In this document: one piece after another, positions 1 to 9,282 of the stretch
How the letters are laid out: every line of letters starts with the position of its first letter
Numbering within the stretch: position 1 is the stretch's first letter
Source of the DNA: Syntrophopropionicum propionicicum_A
GTDB lineage: Bacteria; Bacillota; Desulfotomaculia; Desulfotomaculales; Pelotomaculaceae
Reading direction: 5' to 3'
Assembly: GCF_048984525.1 (NCBI RefSeq)
Contig: NZ_JBMGJC010000009.1
Location: 113,088-177,087, forward strand
DNA length: 64,000 bases
Program-made: the position numbers and the translations under genes
Notes under the pieces: model-generated
What the model saw: the letters and a program-made list of their open reading frames with translations, nothing else
What the model was told of the DNA's origin: nothing
The model's database searches: none

Positions 1-282
1 CCGGCCATCATTTTAAACTTAAACCCCATGATGACCAGCAGCATGCAGCGGGTAATGCAGGCGGCGAACAGGGACTTCGGCGCCCTGGGTCAAAAAGCCC
101 TGGAGATCAACACCCGGCACAAGCTGATCAAGCGGCTGAACGAACTGCGCGAAGAGGACCCGGAATTTGCCCGGGTTGTGGCCGAGCAGGTCTTTGACAA
201 CGCGCTCATTTCGGCAGGCCTGGTTGTCAATCCGCGCGCCATGGTCGAGCGCATCAACCAGATCCTGGAGAAGACATTGTAA
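1..282 (+). CDS. htpG: Chaperone HtpG (Hsp90), C-terminal end only
   Basis: The frame is open from the first base of the window and ends at TAA, so this is the 3' end of a gene that starts upstream. The residues run through a MTSSMQRVMQA stretch and then LEINTRHKLIKRL, which matches the conserved C-terminal dimerisation region of bacterial Hsp90, where an LE(I/L)N..H.L(I/V)K.L motif is typical. HtpG is a cytoplasmic ATP-dependent chaperone; its ATPase and middle domains lie outside the window. A strong hairpin about 65 bp downstream probably ends the transcript. The assignment rests on this short conserved tail only. Confidence 0.8.
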   Translation, partial: PAIILNLNPMMTSSMQRVMQAANRDFGALGQKALEINTRHKLIKRLNELREEDPEFARVVAEQVFDNALISAGLVVNPRAMVERINQILEKTL

Positions 283-307
283 CCGGGGACGCGGGTGCGA
301 CAACGTG

Positions 308-340
308 GACGTGCGATCAGCGGGGACGGTTCTGGCTGTC
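308..340. repeat. Degenerate REP-like palindrome
   Basis: It contains the CGGGGACGGTTCT core of the dispersed palindromes in this window, flanked by weakened arms (TGCGATCAG and CTGTCACA). It sits between the htpG stop and its terminator and looks like an eroded copy of the TGCGACAG-armed variant seen complete near position 6112. Confidence 0.6.
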
Positions 341-346
341 ACATTT

Positions 347-386
347 AAGCGGTACAAGGAAAATTTGCTTCCTGTACCGCTTTTGC
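347..386 (+). terminator. Rho-independent terminator after htpG
   Basis: The arms GCGGTACA and TGTACCGC pair perfectly. Inside them GGAA pairs with TTCC around a short AT-rich loop, and TTTT follows. It is the first strong hairpin downstream of the htpG stop codon. Confidence 0.8.
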
Positions 387-553
387 ATGCAGTTAAAATA
401 CAAGACGGTTTTAATTTTACCGTTTTTGCACACAATACTTTCGGTTCCATTTCTTTGGTTTTCATGTAAATAATGAAGTTCAGCCTGTTCCATATAGCTA
501 AACCTTCACGAATACAAGGGTTACGCGGGGTTCTTTAGAAAGGAGAAACAACC

Positions 554-1363
554 ATAAAAATTAAAGAATTTATTGAACGCCGCCCTGTTGCCATCTATTT
601 TATATTGGCCTATACGATCTCCTGGGCAAGCATTAGCCTGGCAGCCGCACCAAAGTTCTTACGGGGGGAAACCCTGCAGTTAACGGATGCAATGCTTATG
701 TTCCTGTCGATGCTGGCCGGGCCCAGCATCGCTGGTATTGTCATGACAGCTGTCACAAAGGGAAAAAACGGCCTGCGGGAACTGCTCTCCCGCATGGGCC
801 GGTGGCGGGTTGGTTTACGCTGGTACGCGGCGGCAATTCTGATACCCCCGGTCCTCATCATGGCGGTCCTCCTGACTCTAAGCACCCTTGTATCCCCGGA
901 CTTCGCGCCAGGTTTTAATGCACTGGGCATCATAATCGGCCTTGTGGCCGGTTTTTTTGAGGAAATAGGCTGGACCGGGTTCGCTCTCCCCAGGCTGCAG
1001 CAGAAATACAGCGCCTTGGGCGCCGCTCTCCTGCTCGGGGTGCTCTGGTCATCGTGGCACTTGTTGGCTGACTACCTTGGCTCTTCCGTTACTCTCGGAG
1101 CGCTCTGGCTGCCTCACTTTTTCGCAATGATGATTTTGGCCATGACCGCCATGAGAGTGCTCATCGCCTGGGTCTATAACAACACCAGCAGTGTGCTGCT
1201 GGCCCAGCTGATGCACGCAAGCTCTACAGGATTCCTGGCCGCCCTGGGCCCTTCTCCCATATCGCCTGCAAACGACACACTCTGGTACGCTATCTATGCG
1301 TTAGTCCTCTGGGCTGCCGTCGCCTCGGTTGTTGCCTCACACGGGAAAAAATTACATAGATAA
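554..1363 (+). CDS. CPBP-family intramembrane metalloprotease, apparent ATA start
   Basis: This is a polytopic membrane protein of the CPBP (CAAX protease/bacteriocin-processing, Abi) family, which cleaves substrates within or near the membrane. The diagnostic motif FFEEIGWTGFALPRL holds the catalytic glutamates (about residues 136-137) and the conserved Arg, and WSSWHLL supplies the His of the second motif. The best start is unusual: AGGAG at 541-545 is followed after 8 nt by ATA, and the frame then reads KIKEFIERRPVAIYFILAY, a typical family N-terminus, but there is no ATG. The first conventional start, TTG at 605, would delete about 17 residues and part of the first membrane helix. Either ATA is used at low efficiency or the start codon has been lost. 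No regulator is adjacent. Confidence 0.82.
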   Translation: MKIKEFIERRPVAIYFILAYTISWASISLAAAPKFLRGETLQLTDAMLMFLSMLAGPSIAGIVMTAVTKGKNGLRELLSRMGRWRVGLRWYAAAILIPPVLIMAVLLTLSTLVSPDFAPGFNALGIIIGLVAGFFEEIGWTGFALPRLQQKYSALGAALLLGVLWSSWHLLADYLGSSVTLGALWLPHFFAMMILAMTAMRVLIAWVYNNTSSVLLAQLMHASSTGFLAALGPSPISPANDTLWYAIYALVLWAAVASVVASHGKKLHR

Positions 1364-1415
1364 ACGAACAGGCAGGAGCGCCCCCGCTGCATAAATAATC
1401 TATAAATAAAATATC

Positions 1416-1445
1416 TTGGTAAAACTTGTCTAATTATGATAAAAT
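1416..1445 (+). promoter_or_regulatory. Predicted sigma-A promoter of the DUF2339 gene
   Basis: A TTGGTA -35-like box (1416-1421) and a TAAAAT -10 box (1440-1445) are separated by 18 bp. TG precedes the -10 with one base between, an extended -10 arrangement. The gene's AGGAGG ribosome binding site and ATG follow about 20-30 bp downstream. Confidence 0.5.
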
Positions 1446-1474
1446 ATAGTAAAAATTTCTAGGAGGCGCAATTA

Positions 1475-4400
1475 ATGACTCCTATTATATTTATCCTGCT
1501 ATTATTACTTGCCTTACTAATATGGTTACCTATATATGCCCTTAATTTGGGGTCTTCTGTAAAAGAACTAAAAAATAAAATTGAAAGCCTTTCATCAAGA
1601 ATAAATGAGCTTGAAGCCAGGTTAGCAGCAACAGCCACCAAGGATACTGCTCCGGCAGTTAATGCGGAACTAATCTCTAAACCCGCAGCAGCGTTGACAG
1701 ATTTCAAAACTACTCCTGTTACTGACGGTACAGTACCATCAAGCCAGGAGGCTGGCCCGGCAGAAAAAGCGGAAATGATATCTAAACCTGCAGCGGAGAC
1801 AGGTATTAAAATTCATCCTGTTAAGACCGGTACTATAACAGACAGCCAAACGACTGCCCCGGCAGAAAAGACTGAACTGATCGCTAAACCCGCGTTGGAA
1901 ACAAATATCCAGAACCCTCCTGATACTGCCGTTGTGGAGCCTTTAACAGCTGTAACACAAGTTGCAGAGGAAAGTCCGGAAATTCAGGTGTCTTCTCCTT
2001 ATGACGGTATACAGAAACCCGTGAAGAGTAGAGAACCTCAAAAGAACTGGCTAGATACCCTTATATTTACTACCCGGACAAAAGAGGAATGGGAGGAGTT
2101 GGTCGGCGGAAAACTCTTAAACCGCATTGGCGCGCTCGCCCTTATTATCGGCATCGGGTTCTTTCTTAAATATTCATTTGATAATAACTGGATTTCGGAA
2201 ACAGCAAGAGTCCTTATAGGCTTTCTGGCAGGAGTAGCAATCCTTTACAGCGGAGCACGGTTTCACAAAAAAGGTTACCAGATCTTCGCCCAGGGGATTT
2301 TTGGAGCCGGTGTATCTGTTTTGTATCTTTCAGCCTACGCTTCCTTCAATTATTACCACCTGGTCTCCCAGACAGCCGCCTTTGCATTGATGTCAGCAGT
2401 AACCTTAACAGCATTTTTCATGGCGTTTCGTTACGATTCACTGGCGATATCACTGCTCGGCTGGGCCGGCGGCTCACTTACTCCTTTTCTGCTGAGCACC
2501 GGACAGGCCAATGAGATCGGCCTGTTTATCTACCTTTCCCTACTTCAAGCGGGCTTTCTTATTGTCCTGACCAAGAAAACATCCTGGACAATCCTTGAAC
2601 CGCTTACATTTATTACGACATACCTGATATACTTCCTTTGGTTTAACAAGTATTACAGCCCGGCGGACATCATTGCCACAATTGTTTTCCTGACAATATT
2701 CTGGGGATTGTTCCACTTATTCTACATTTTCAATATTCTTCGTACCAAAGTGGTGCAGATGAGCCAGGCCATCGCGGTGCTGAACGCTTTTATTTATTAT
2801 GCGGCGATGTATTTGGTTATTAACCATGATCATCACCAATGGATGGGCCTTGCCACCCTGGCAATTTGTTTTGCCTATTTTATTCCTCTTATCCTGTTTA
2901 AACAGAGGCTCGCCGGCGACGCTAAAATATATGCTCAATATGTTCTATCATCAATACTATTTTTAGTAATAGCAACCGCGAACCATTTTGACGGCTTTAA
3001 AATCCCTATTTTTTGGTCTATTGAAGCAGCTTTTTTAGCATGGTATGGAAACCGCTACAAGATAAATTATGTGTGGTTATCCGCCGTAGGGCTGCTTGCC
3101 CTGTCATCAATTTGGCTTGCCTTAACCAAAGGAGCATTTTATTATTTGCCAGTTGACCAGTTCAACCTTATCTTAAACCTGCGCTCACTTGCCTTTATCA
3201 TACTTGCCGCATCGCTGGGGCTGACCTCTTCTTTCTGCAAAAACATCGAGTATAAGTTTAAAGACATGATTGCAGCATCTCTCCATTATGGATGGTGTGT
3301 AACACTCCTCATACTCTTCACAATAGAAATCAATGATTATTTCCGTAGCATGCTGCTTAACGTTAACAGCTTAGATGCCCAAAGCCTAATTTTCAAAGAA
3401 TATTTAACATTATCAATGGTTTGGATGGTTTATTCACTCATCTTGACGGTAACTGGAATAAAAAGAAGGGTCCTTTCCGTTTTGCACTGCGGAGTTGGTG
3501 TATTGGCTCTATCCGCCGCGGCTGCCATATATTCAGGTTTATCATACAAACCTATTGACTACTTTACACTGGTGTTTAATTACCGCTTTGCCGCATTCCT
3601 TGTAATTATTGCCGGGCTTTACATCAACAGCCGTGTTTTCGCGGGTGAAGGTGAAAAATTCACATGGATGGGAAAGGCGGCGTTAGCCGCACAGGTTGTT
3701 CTGGCACTCACGATATTTGAACTGGTTACTGTGGAGACAATCGATTATTTTAGTAAACTGACTGAAGGAATGAAAGTTTATTCTCCCGATTACAAATTCC
3801 TTGAATTTTATAAGTGGCTGACTTTGGCAGTAGTTTGGATAGCATACAGCTTGCCGGTTTCCCTATTGTCGCTCAGAAAGAAACTGCTGCCTGTTTTTTA
3901 CTGCGGCGCCGGCGCCTTTGTATTATCGGTGCTAACTGCGACTATACGGGGAATTGCTTTTGCACCTATAGATTATTTCAGTTTGCTGCTCAATTACCGG
4001 GCTGCCGCCATGCTGTTTGTAATCGGCGGTACACTTGTTATTGCAAGGGCTCTTAAAAATTATTCACATTCATACAAATGGCTGGAGCTGCCGGCGGCAG
4101 CTGTACAGGTTGTCCTGGCACTCACTATATTTGAACTGGTTACCGTGGAGACAATCGACCATTTCAGTAAACTCATTAAAGAAGCCGGAGTTGCTCTAAC
4201 AATTTATAGAACCTATGAATTATACTCGCGCATGACTCTGGCGATGGTGTGGATGGCGTACTGTCTGCCGGTTTCCCTGTGGGCGCTAAAGAAAAAAAAT
4301 TTACCTGTCCTATACTGCGGAGCGGGCGCATTTGTATTATCGGTAATATCTGCGGCAATTCGTGGAACTATTTTCACACCTATTGATGATTTCAGCGTAC

Positions 4401-4942
4401 TGTGCAACTACCGGGCTGCCGCAATGATGTTTGTAATTTTCGGAACACTCTTTATTGCCAGGGTTCTTAAAAAATACTCTCATTTATACAACTGGCTGGA
4501 AAAGTCTTTAACTGCGGCGCAGGTGTGTGCCATTGTATTAGGGTTTCTCCTCATATCGGGTGAAACATATGACTACTTTAGAAAAGAAATTTATTTATTA
4601 AGCATGTCCGGCACGGACTTCCGCGACGGATACTCCAATTTAAAGAACATGCAGCAGATGGCCATGTCGCTGGCCTGGCTAATCTATTCCATATTTTTAA
4701 TGGTCCTTGGTTTCAGCCGGAGAATCAGGAATATCCGTATTATATCAATAATCCTTTTTGGGTTGACAATAATAAAAATATTTTCATATGACCTGTCATT
4801 CCTCGAAACTTTATACCGGATTTTCTCGTTTATCACCCTCGGCCTAATTTTATTGGCTGCATCTTTCTTATACTCGCGTTATAAATCAGTTATTCTCGAT
4901 TTTGACAACAAAAAGGGGCCTTCGGAGCCCCCAACCGCATAA
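1475..4942 (+). CDS. DUF2339 large polytopic membrane protein
   Basis: This 1155-residue protein starts at ATG after AGGAGG. It opens with one membrane helix, then a coiled-coil segment (about residues 24-50), then a low-complexity linker in which a PAEK.E(M/L)I.KPA unit recurs. The motif GGKLLNRIGALALIIGIGFFLKY, given here only as a landmark near residue 215, begins the DUF2339 region, which continues as about 25 or more hydrophobic helices. The C-terminal third contains three tandem copies of a 138-residue module; the DNA offset is exactly 414 bp between matching CAGGT positions at 3692, 4106 and 4520. The function of DUF2339 proteins is not known; an envelope role is plausible. It is monocistronic, with its own promoter. 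Confidence 0.85.
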   Translation: MTPIIFILLLLLALLIWLPIYALNLGSSVKELKNKIESLSSRINELEARLAATATKDTAPAVNAELISKPAAALTDFKTTPVTDGTVPSSQEAGPAEKAEMISKPAAETGIKIHPVKTGTITDSQTTAPAEKTELIAKPALETNIQNPPDTAVVEPLTAVTQVAEESPEIQVSSPYDGIQKPVKSREPQKNWLDTLIFTTRTKEEWEELVGGKLLNRIGALALIIGIGFFLKYSFDNNWISETARVLIGFLAGVAILYSGARFHKKGYQIFAQGIFGAGVSVLYLSAYASFNYYHLVSQTAAFALMSAVTLTAFFMAFRYDSLAISLLGWAGGSLTPFLLSTGQANEIGLFIYLSLLQAGFLIVLTKKTSWTILEPLTFITTYLIYFLWFNKYYSPADIIATIVFLTIFWGLFHLFYIFNILRTKVVQMSQAIAVLNAFIYYAAMYLVINHDHHQWMGLATLAICFAYFIPLILFKQRLAGDAKIYAQYVLSSILFLVIATANHFDGFKIPIFWSIEAAFLAWYGNRYKINYVWLSAVGLLALSSIWLALTKGAFYYLPVDQFNLILNLRSLAFIILAASLGLTSSFCKNIEYKFKDMIAASLHYGWCVTLLILFTIEINDYFRSMLLNVNSLDAQSLIFKEYLTLSMVWMVYSLILTVTGIKRRVLSVLHCGVGVLALSAAAAIYSGLSYKPIDYFTLVFNYRFAAFLVIIAGLYINSRVFAGEGEKFTWMGKAALAAQVVLALTIFELVTVETIDYFSKLTEGMKVYSPDYKFLEFYKWLTLAVVWIAYSLPVSLLSLRKKLLPVFYCGAGAFVLSVLTATIRGIAFAPIDYFSLLLNYRAAAMLFVIGGTLVIARALKNYSHSYKWLELPAAAVQVVLALTIFELVTVETIDHFSKLIKEAGVALTIYRTYELYSRMTLAMVWMAYCLPVSLWALKKKNLPVLYCGAGAFVLSVISAAIRGTIFTPIDDFSVLCNYRAAAMMFVIFGTLFIARVLKKYSHLYNWLEKSLTAAQVCAIVLGFLLISGETYDYFRKEIYLLSMSGTDFRDGYSNLKNMQQMAMSLAWLIYSIFLMVLGFSRRIRNIRIISIILFGLTIIKIFSYDLSFLETLYRIFSFITLGLILLAASFLYSRYKSVILDFDNKKGPSEPPTA
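4910..4932 (-). terminator. Terminator for the PPM1-type methyltransferase, inside the 3' end of the DUF2339 gene
   Basis: On the minus strand, GGGGCTCCGAAGGCCCC is followed by TTTTTG. It lies downstream of the minus-strand methyltransferase and overlaps the last codons of the convergent DUF2339 gene. Confidence 0.6.
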
Positions 4943-4960
4943 CCAAGGAAAGTTATGTTA

Positions 4961-4990
4961 CATTCGGGGACGGTTCTTGCCTGTGGCATT
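4961..4990. repeat. Degenerate REP-like palindrome
   Basis: It keeps the CGGGGACGGTTCTTG core but its arms are eroded. It begins about 18 bp after the DUF2339 stop codon, the same position relative to stop codons as other copies in the window. Confidence 0.55.
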
Positions 4991-5055
4991 CTACAACAAA
5001 CTAGACACAGAACCGCACCCATTGTCAACCATCGTCAACAATTGTCAAACCATGG

Positions 5056-5880
5056 TCACGCGTTTTCCGCAAATTTCACATGTACAATATTGGAGCTTTT
5101 GGTTTTGTCACTTTGTGCCATGTAGTCAATTATTTTCTGGTTCCAGAAATCCTTGTTCTCCAGGCGTGAAAACAGCGGGTATTCATCTAACACCTCTATC
5201 CTGGGGTCCCACCCGGACATTGTTTTCACGTCATTAATACCCCATTTGAGAAAGGCGGACTCATCGTGGCCGGTTGCTTTAAGGCCGTTGTTCACGAAAG
5301 GCATGCTGTACTCCGACACCGTGTCAAAAACTATTTCTCCTCCCGAATAGTGGTCGGCCAGCAGCCTGAATAATCCTTTTACTTCCGGTTCTTTGAAATA
5401 GTACAGCACCCCCCCGGCCAGGAACAGGATATTGGCACTCGCCGCCTGTATTTCCTCCATCCAGGACGGATCAAACAAGGATTTTGCTATACATTTGGAA
5501 CGGTCGCTTTCCGGGATTATTTTTTTTCTAACCTCGATAACATCAGGCAAATCCAGATCATACCAGCGCAACCGCCCGTTATCCACTCTGAAAAATGTAG
5601 TGTCCAGACCGGCGCCGAGATTTACAATCACAGCTTCAGGCTGCCCTGACAAAAAAGTCCTTATTGTATCGTCAAACATCCTCGCCCTGGTTACCCAGCC
5701 GACATTAAAAAAATCAGTAAAAATCTTCTGTATGCTTTCAAAATCACTTTCAGCCAGCTGCTCAACGATCTCTGCCGCTTTGGGATCATTTAAAACCGGG
5801 TTCCCCATTTTAGTCAGCTTCGCCCTGCCCCACAACGGCAGGAGCAGCGTCTTCTGGACGTCTCTTAATCCAATTTCCAT
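5056..5880 (-). CDS. PPM1/LCMT-family class I SAM-dependent methyltransferase
   Basis: It is related to leucine carboxyl methyltransferase and the bacterial enzymes that O-methylate small molecules. The SAM-binding motif VNLGAGLDTTFFR sits near residues 86-98 and is followed by WYDLDLPDVIEVRK, the acidic motif II with the family's D-L-P. Length (274 aa) is normal. ATG follows AAAGGTGG with an 8-nt gap. The gene stands alone, convergent with the DUF2339 gene, and its 5' side borders a cluster of REP-like palindromes. The substrate cannot be read from sequence; polyketide-type carboxylates are common substrates in the family. A second, more distant relative lies near 35.7 kb. Confidence 0.82.
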   Translation of the reverse strand: MEIGLRDVQKTLLLPLWGRAKLTKMGNPVLNDPKAAEIVEQLAESDFESIQKIFTDFFNVGWVTRARMFDDTIRTFLSGQPEAVIVNLGAGLDTTFFRVDNGRLRWYDLDLPDVIEVRKKIIPESDRSKCIAKSLFDPSWMEEIQAASANILFLAGGVLYYFKEPEVKGLFRLLADHYSGGEIVFDTVSEYSMPFVNNGLKATGHDESAFLKWGINDVKTMSGWDPRIEVLDEYPLFSRLENKDFWNQKIIDYMAQSDKTKSSNIVHVKFAENA

Positions 5881-5993
5881 CTAAACAACCACCTTTCTTC
5901 TGGATGAAAACAAAAAGAACGACCCTCTTTCTCGCAGTCAGGAGCGCTCTAACGTCCTTCCTGATGCTGCTTTGTTCTTTTTAAATGCAACAC

Positions 5994-6143
5994 CGAGAAC
6001 CGTCCCCACTGTCGCACGCGACTGTCGCAGAGTTAACAAGAGACGGTTTCGTGTCAACAGAACCGTCCCCTTGACACGAACGTGTCAAGAGAACCGTCCC
6101 CTTGACACGAATGCGACAGCCGAGAACCGTCCCTGCTGTCGCA
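5994..6143. repeat. Cluster of four REP-like palindromes
   Basis: From left to right: a partial copy with TGTCGCA arms, a copy with arms GTGTCAAC/TTGACAC (6051-6077), a complete 29-bp copy with arms CGTGTCAAG/CTTGACACG (6081-6109), and a copy with arms TGCGACAGC/GCTGTCGCA (6112-6143). All carry GAACCGTCCC in the same orientation. The cluster ends 10 bp beyond the RND stop codon and fills the gap to the methyltransferase start. Confidence 0.9.
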
Positions 6144-6153
6144 CTCTGTCACC

Positions 6154-9100
6154 CTAATTTGTCAGGGTTGTATCTTCTGTTTTCGGCACGTATTTTTTCT
6201 TCCTAAGCTTCAGGCCCCAGTCGTCCAGGATACTGTAGACGACCGGCACCAGGAACAGGGTGACAAAGGTGGTGGCCAAAAGGCCCCCGATAACCACGGT
6301 AGCCAGCGGAGCATTGGTCTCGCCGCCTTCTCCCAGTCCTGTCACCATCGGGCTCATAGCCAGGATGGTGGCCAGGGCCGTCATTAATATGGGCCGCAGC
6401 CTGACCCTGCCGGTCTCTGCCAGCGCGGCCGTCCTGTCCATGCCCGAAGCAATCATTTGTTTCAGGTAGTCAATATAAACAATAGCGTTGGCGACAGCTA
6501 TCCCAACCAGCATGATCAGCCCGATAAACGCCGAGACGCTGAAGCTCCTCCCCGTCAGCAGCAGCGCAAAAATGACGCCGATTACCGCTCCGGGCAGGGA
6601 GAACAGGATCACAAACGGGTCTCTGAAGGACTCATACTGTATCACCAGGACCACGTATACGAGCAAGACCGCCATTATAAATGCCAGCAGCAGGCTGCCG
6701 AAAGATTCCGCCATCTGCTCATTGGCCCCGCCGAAGTCAATGGTGTAGCCGGCCGGGAGCACTATATCCGCGAGCTGTGCCTGAATATCCTTGGTAACAC
6801 TGTTCAAATCCCTGTTTAACAAATCGCAGGAAATGGTCGCCTGGCGGGACTGGTCCTGACGGTCAATCTGCACCGGCCCGGTTGACAGGCCAAAACTGGC
6901 AATATCGGATAACGGGATGCTGTTGCCCTGAACGGTGAGGATCTGCAGTTGTTTCAAGGTCTCCATATCACTGTTTTCGTTTACCGTGCTGGTTACCCTG
7001 ATATCCATCTCGTCCCCCTCGACGCGGAATTTTGAGGCAACTGAGCCGTTAATGGCAGTTCTGATTTCGTTGGAAACCTGGACCGGAGTCAACCCAAAAT
7101 ACGCGGCCCGCTGGCGGTTGATCTTCACCTGCACCTCAGGATTTCCGTCCCCCATTGAGGATTTCACTTCACGGGTTCCGGGGACCTTTTTCACAATGCC
7201 TTCAATCTGTTTGGAGATGCTCCGGAGCGTATCAAGATCATCACCCTGGAGATTGATTTGGACGGCGCTTTCGCTGCCCATAGACATTTCTTCGCTTACG
7301 CTTACTGACTTTTTAACACCGGATATGTCATTGAGTGACTGCCTTATTTCTTCAGCCACCTGTTCCACCCCTGGCCGCTGGCCTTTGGGGATCAGCTGGA
7401 CGCTGAAAGTGGCTGTATTGGTTGGGGCGCCGTTAATCGACATCATCCCTTCACTGCCGATCCTGGTATATACTATATCGACAGCAGGATTGCCGAGCAG
7501 CTTCTCCTCGGCTACCATGGCGATTTTGTCCACATCCTCAATGATTGATCCCTTGTCTGCTTCGAGCGTGACCGCAATACTGCCGGAGTCGGAGGCCGGC
7601 ATAAACTCAGCGCCGACGAGGGGAAGCACACAAAGGGATAAAACTATTAAGCCCGTCACGCCGAGTATGACTCTGCGCCTGTGGCCCAGTGCCCATAGGA
7701 TTGCTTTTTTATATTTTTCGCCCAAGCCGTCCAGCCAGTCTCCCAGGCGGTGGAACTTTCTGCTGATGAAGCCCCTGCCCGCGCCTTTTTTCTCCATGGC
7801 TTTATCTGTCAGCAAGCGGGATGACATAAACGGGACCACCGTCAGGGATATCAGCAGGGAACAGCCGATGGCTATAGCGATAGTAAAGGCCAGCGGCTTG
7901 AACATGACCCCCGCGATCCCCTCCGCTAAGCCAATGGGCATAAACACCATGATCATAGTCAAGGTGCTGGCCAGGACTGCCCCGCCCACTTCACCGGTGC
8001 CCTTCAGGGCTGCTTCCCCGGCAGAAAGGCCCAGGCTCCGATGGCGGTAGATATTTTCAAAAACCACGATGGAGTCGTCGATCATTCGCCCCACCCCGAG
8101 GGCCAGGCCCCCGAGCGTAATGATATTCAAGGTGCTGCCGTTATAAAACATCACGATAAAAGTCGCCACCAGCGACAGGGGTATGGCTATGCCGACAATG
8201 GCCGTACTGCGCAGGTTGCGCATGAACAGGAAGATAATCAGGACCGCCAGAATGGCCCCCTCGACCAGCGTCTTGGCAGTACTGCCAATAGATTTATTAA
8301 TATAATCAGACTGGTCCATGAGGTAATCCACATCTATTTTGTCACCGAGTTCGGCCTTGATTTTCTCCATTTCTTTTTTTACATCTTCACAGGCTGAGAC
8401 AGTATTGGCGTCGGTCCCTTTCTGGCACAGGATGCTCACCGCGGCCCTGCCGTTAACACGGCTGATTTGTTCAGTCTCTTTATATCCTTCACTAATTTCG
8501 GCAATTTCTTTAAGCTGGATTTTGCTGCCGCCGGCAGTTGTAAGCGCCACGTCTCCGACATCATCAACGCTTTCAAATTCCTGCAAACTGCGGACAAAGT
8601 ACTTTCTTTCTCCAAAGGAGATATCTCCGCTGGACATATTGTAATTCTCCGCGGCCAGAACACTGGTTACCTGGCTGAGGCTCAAGCCGTAATTCTGGGC
8701 TTTCACCGGGTCGACCGCCACTTTCACCTCACGTTCACGGCCTCCCAGAATGCTCACCGAAGCTATTTCAGAGATGCGCGACAGCCGGGGTTCTATGTCA
8801 TCTTCAGCAATGCTCTGCAATTGCGCCAGGGACAGCTCGTCGGAACCAATGGCAACCGCGATGACCGGCATCATGTTCAGGTCCATTTTCATCACCTGGG
8901 GTTTAGCCGCGTCTTCCGGAAGAAAAGAATCAGCCAACGAGATTTTATCCCGGAGATTGGCCATGGCAGTGTCCATATTTGTTCCAAAGTTGAAGCCGAT
9001 CAAGACCACGGATGAACCGGACCTGGACTGGGATATCAATATGTCGATGTCACTCACCGTGGCAACCATATTTTCAATTGGTTTGCTGACCTGCTCTTCG

Positions 9101-9282
9101 ATTTCTTCAGGGCCGGCCCCGCTGTAGCTGGTGACAACAGCCACGTAAGGCAGATCCATTTGCGGCATCAGGGCAACAGGTATCTGGGCCAAACTCATCA
9201 CGCCGATCAGGATAAGCGCTGTAATCAGTATGATCACCGTTGCCGACCTATTTACCGCAAACTGGGCAATTTTCCTGATCAT
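6154..9282 (-). CDS. RND-family multidrug efflux transporter
   Basis: This 1042-residue inner-membrane pump is of the AcrB/SwrC type (hydrophobe/amphiphile efflux), which uses the proton gradient to export drugs or amphiphiles. It shows the standard layout: one N-terminal helix (SATVIILITALILIGV), a large porter loop, six helices, a second porter loop and five further helices. The proton-relay motif GVGRMIDDSIVVFENI contains the paired Asp of helix 4. ATG overlaps the stop of the adaptor gene in an ATGA arrangement, so the two are translationally coupled. A TetR gene lies upstream on the same strand. No outer-membrane channel gene is adjacent, as expected for a monoderm. REP palindromes follow the stop codon. 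Confidence 0.93.
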   Translation of the reverse strand: MIRKIAQFAVNRSATVIILITALILIGVMSLAQIPVALMPQMDLPYVAVVTSYSGAGPEEIEEQVSKPIENMVATVSDIDILISQSRSGSSVVLIGFNFGTNMDTAMANLRDKISLADSFLPEDAAKPQVMKMDLNMMPVIAVAIGSDELSLAQLQSIAEDDIEPRLSRISEIASVSILGGREREVKVAVDPVKAQNYGLSLSQVTSVLAAENYNMSSGDISFGERKYFVRSLQEFESVDDVGDVALTTAGGSKIQLKEIAEISEGYKETEQISRVNGRAAVSILCQKGTDANTVSACEDVKKEMEKIKAELGDKIDVDYLMDQSDYINKSIGSTAKTLVEGAILAVLIIFLFMRNLRSTAIVGIAIPLSLVATFIVMFYNGSTLNIITLGGLALGVGRMIDDSIVVFENIYRHRSLGLSAGEAALKGTGEVGGAVLASTLTMIMVFMPIGLAEGIAGVMFKPLAFTIAIAIGCSLLISLTVVPFMSSRLLTDKAMEKKGAGRGFISRKFHRLGDWLDGLGEKYKKAILWALGHRRRVILGVTGLIVLSLCVLPLVGAEFMPASDSGSIAVTLEADKGSIIEDVDKIAMVAEEKLLGNPAVDIVYTRIGSEGMMSINGAPTNTATFSVQLIPKGQRPGVEQVAEEIRQSLNDISGVKKSVSVSEEMSMGSESAVQINLQGDDLDTLRSISKQIEGIVKKVPGTREVKSSMGDGNPEVQVKINRQRAAYFGLTPVQVSNEIRTAINGSVASKFRVEGDEMDIRVTSTVNENSDMETLKQLQILTVQGNSIPLSDIASFGLSTGPVQIDRQDQSRQATISCDLLNRDLNSVTKDIQAQLADIVLPAGYTIDFGGANEQMAESFGSLLLAFIMAVLLVYVVLVIQYESFRDPFVILFSLPGAVIGVIFALLLTGRSFSVSAFIGLIMLVGIAVANAIVYIDYLKQMIASGMDRTAALAETGRVRLRPILMTALATILAMSPMVTGLGEGGETNAPLATVVIGGLLATTFVTLFLVPVVYSILDDWGLKLRKKKYVPKTEDTTLTN

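Noticed and set aside
167..469. 100-residue ORF overlapping the htpG end
   Set aside because: It shifts frame across the htpG stop and the terminator hairpin; no start signal is present.
5994..6143. Repeated 27-29-bp units suggested a CRISPR array
   Set aside because: Units are themselves palindromes, occur in both orientations with irregular spacing, and have no unique equal-length spacers; no cas genes are present.
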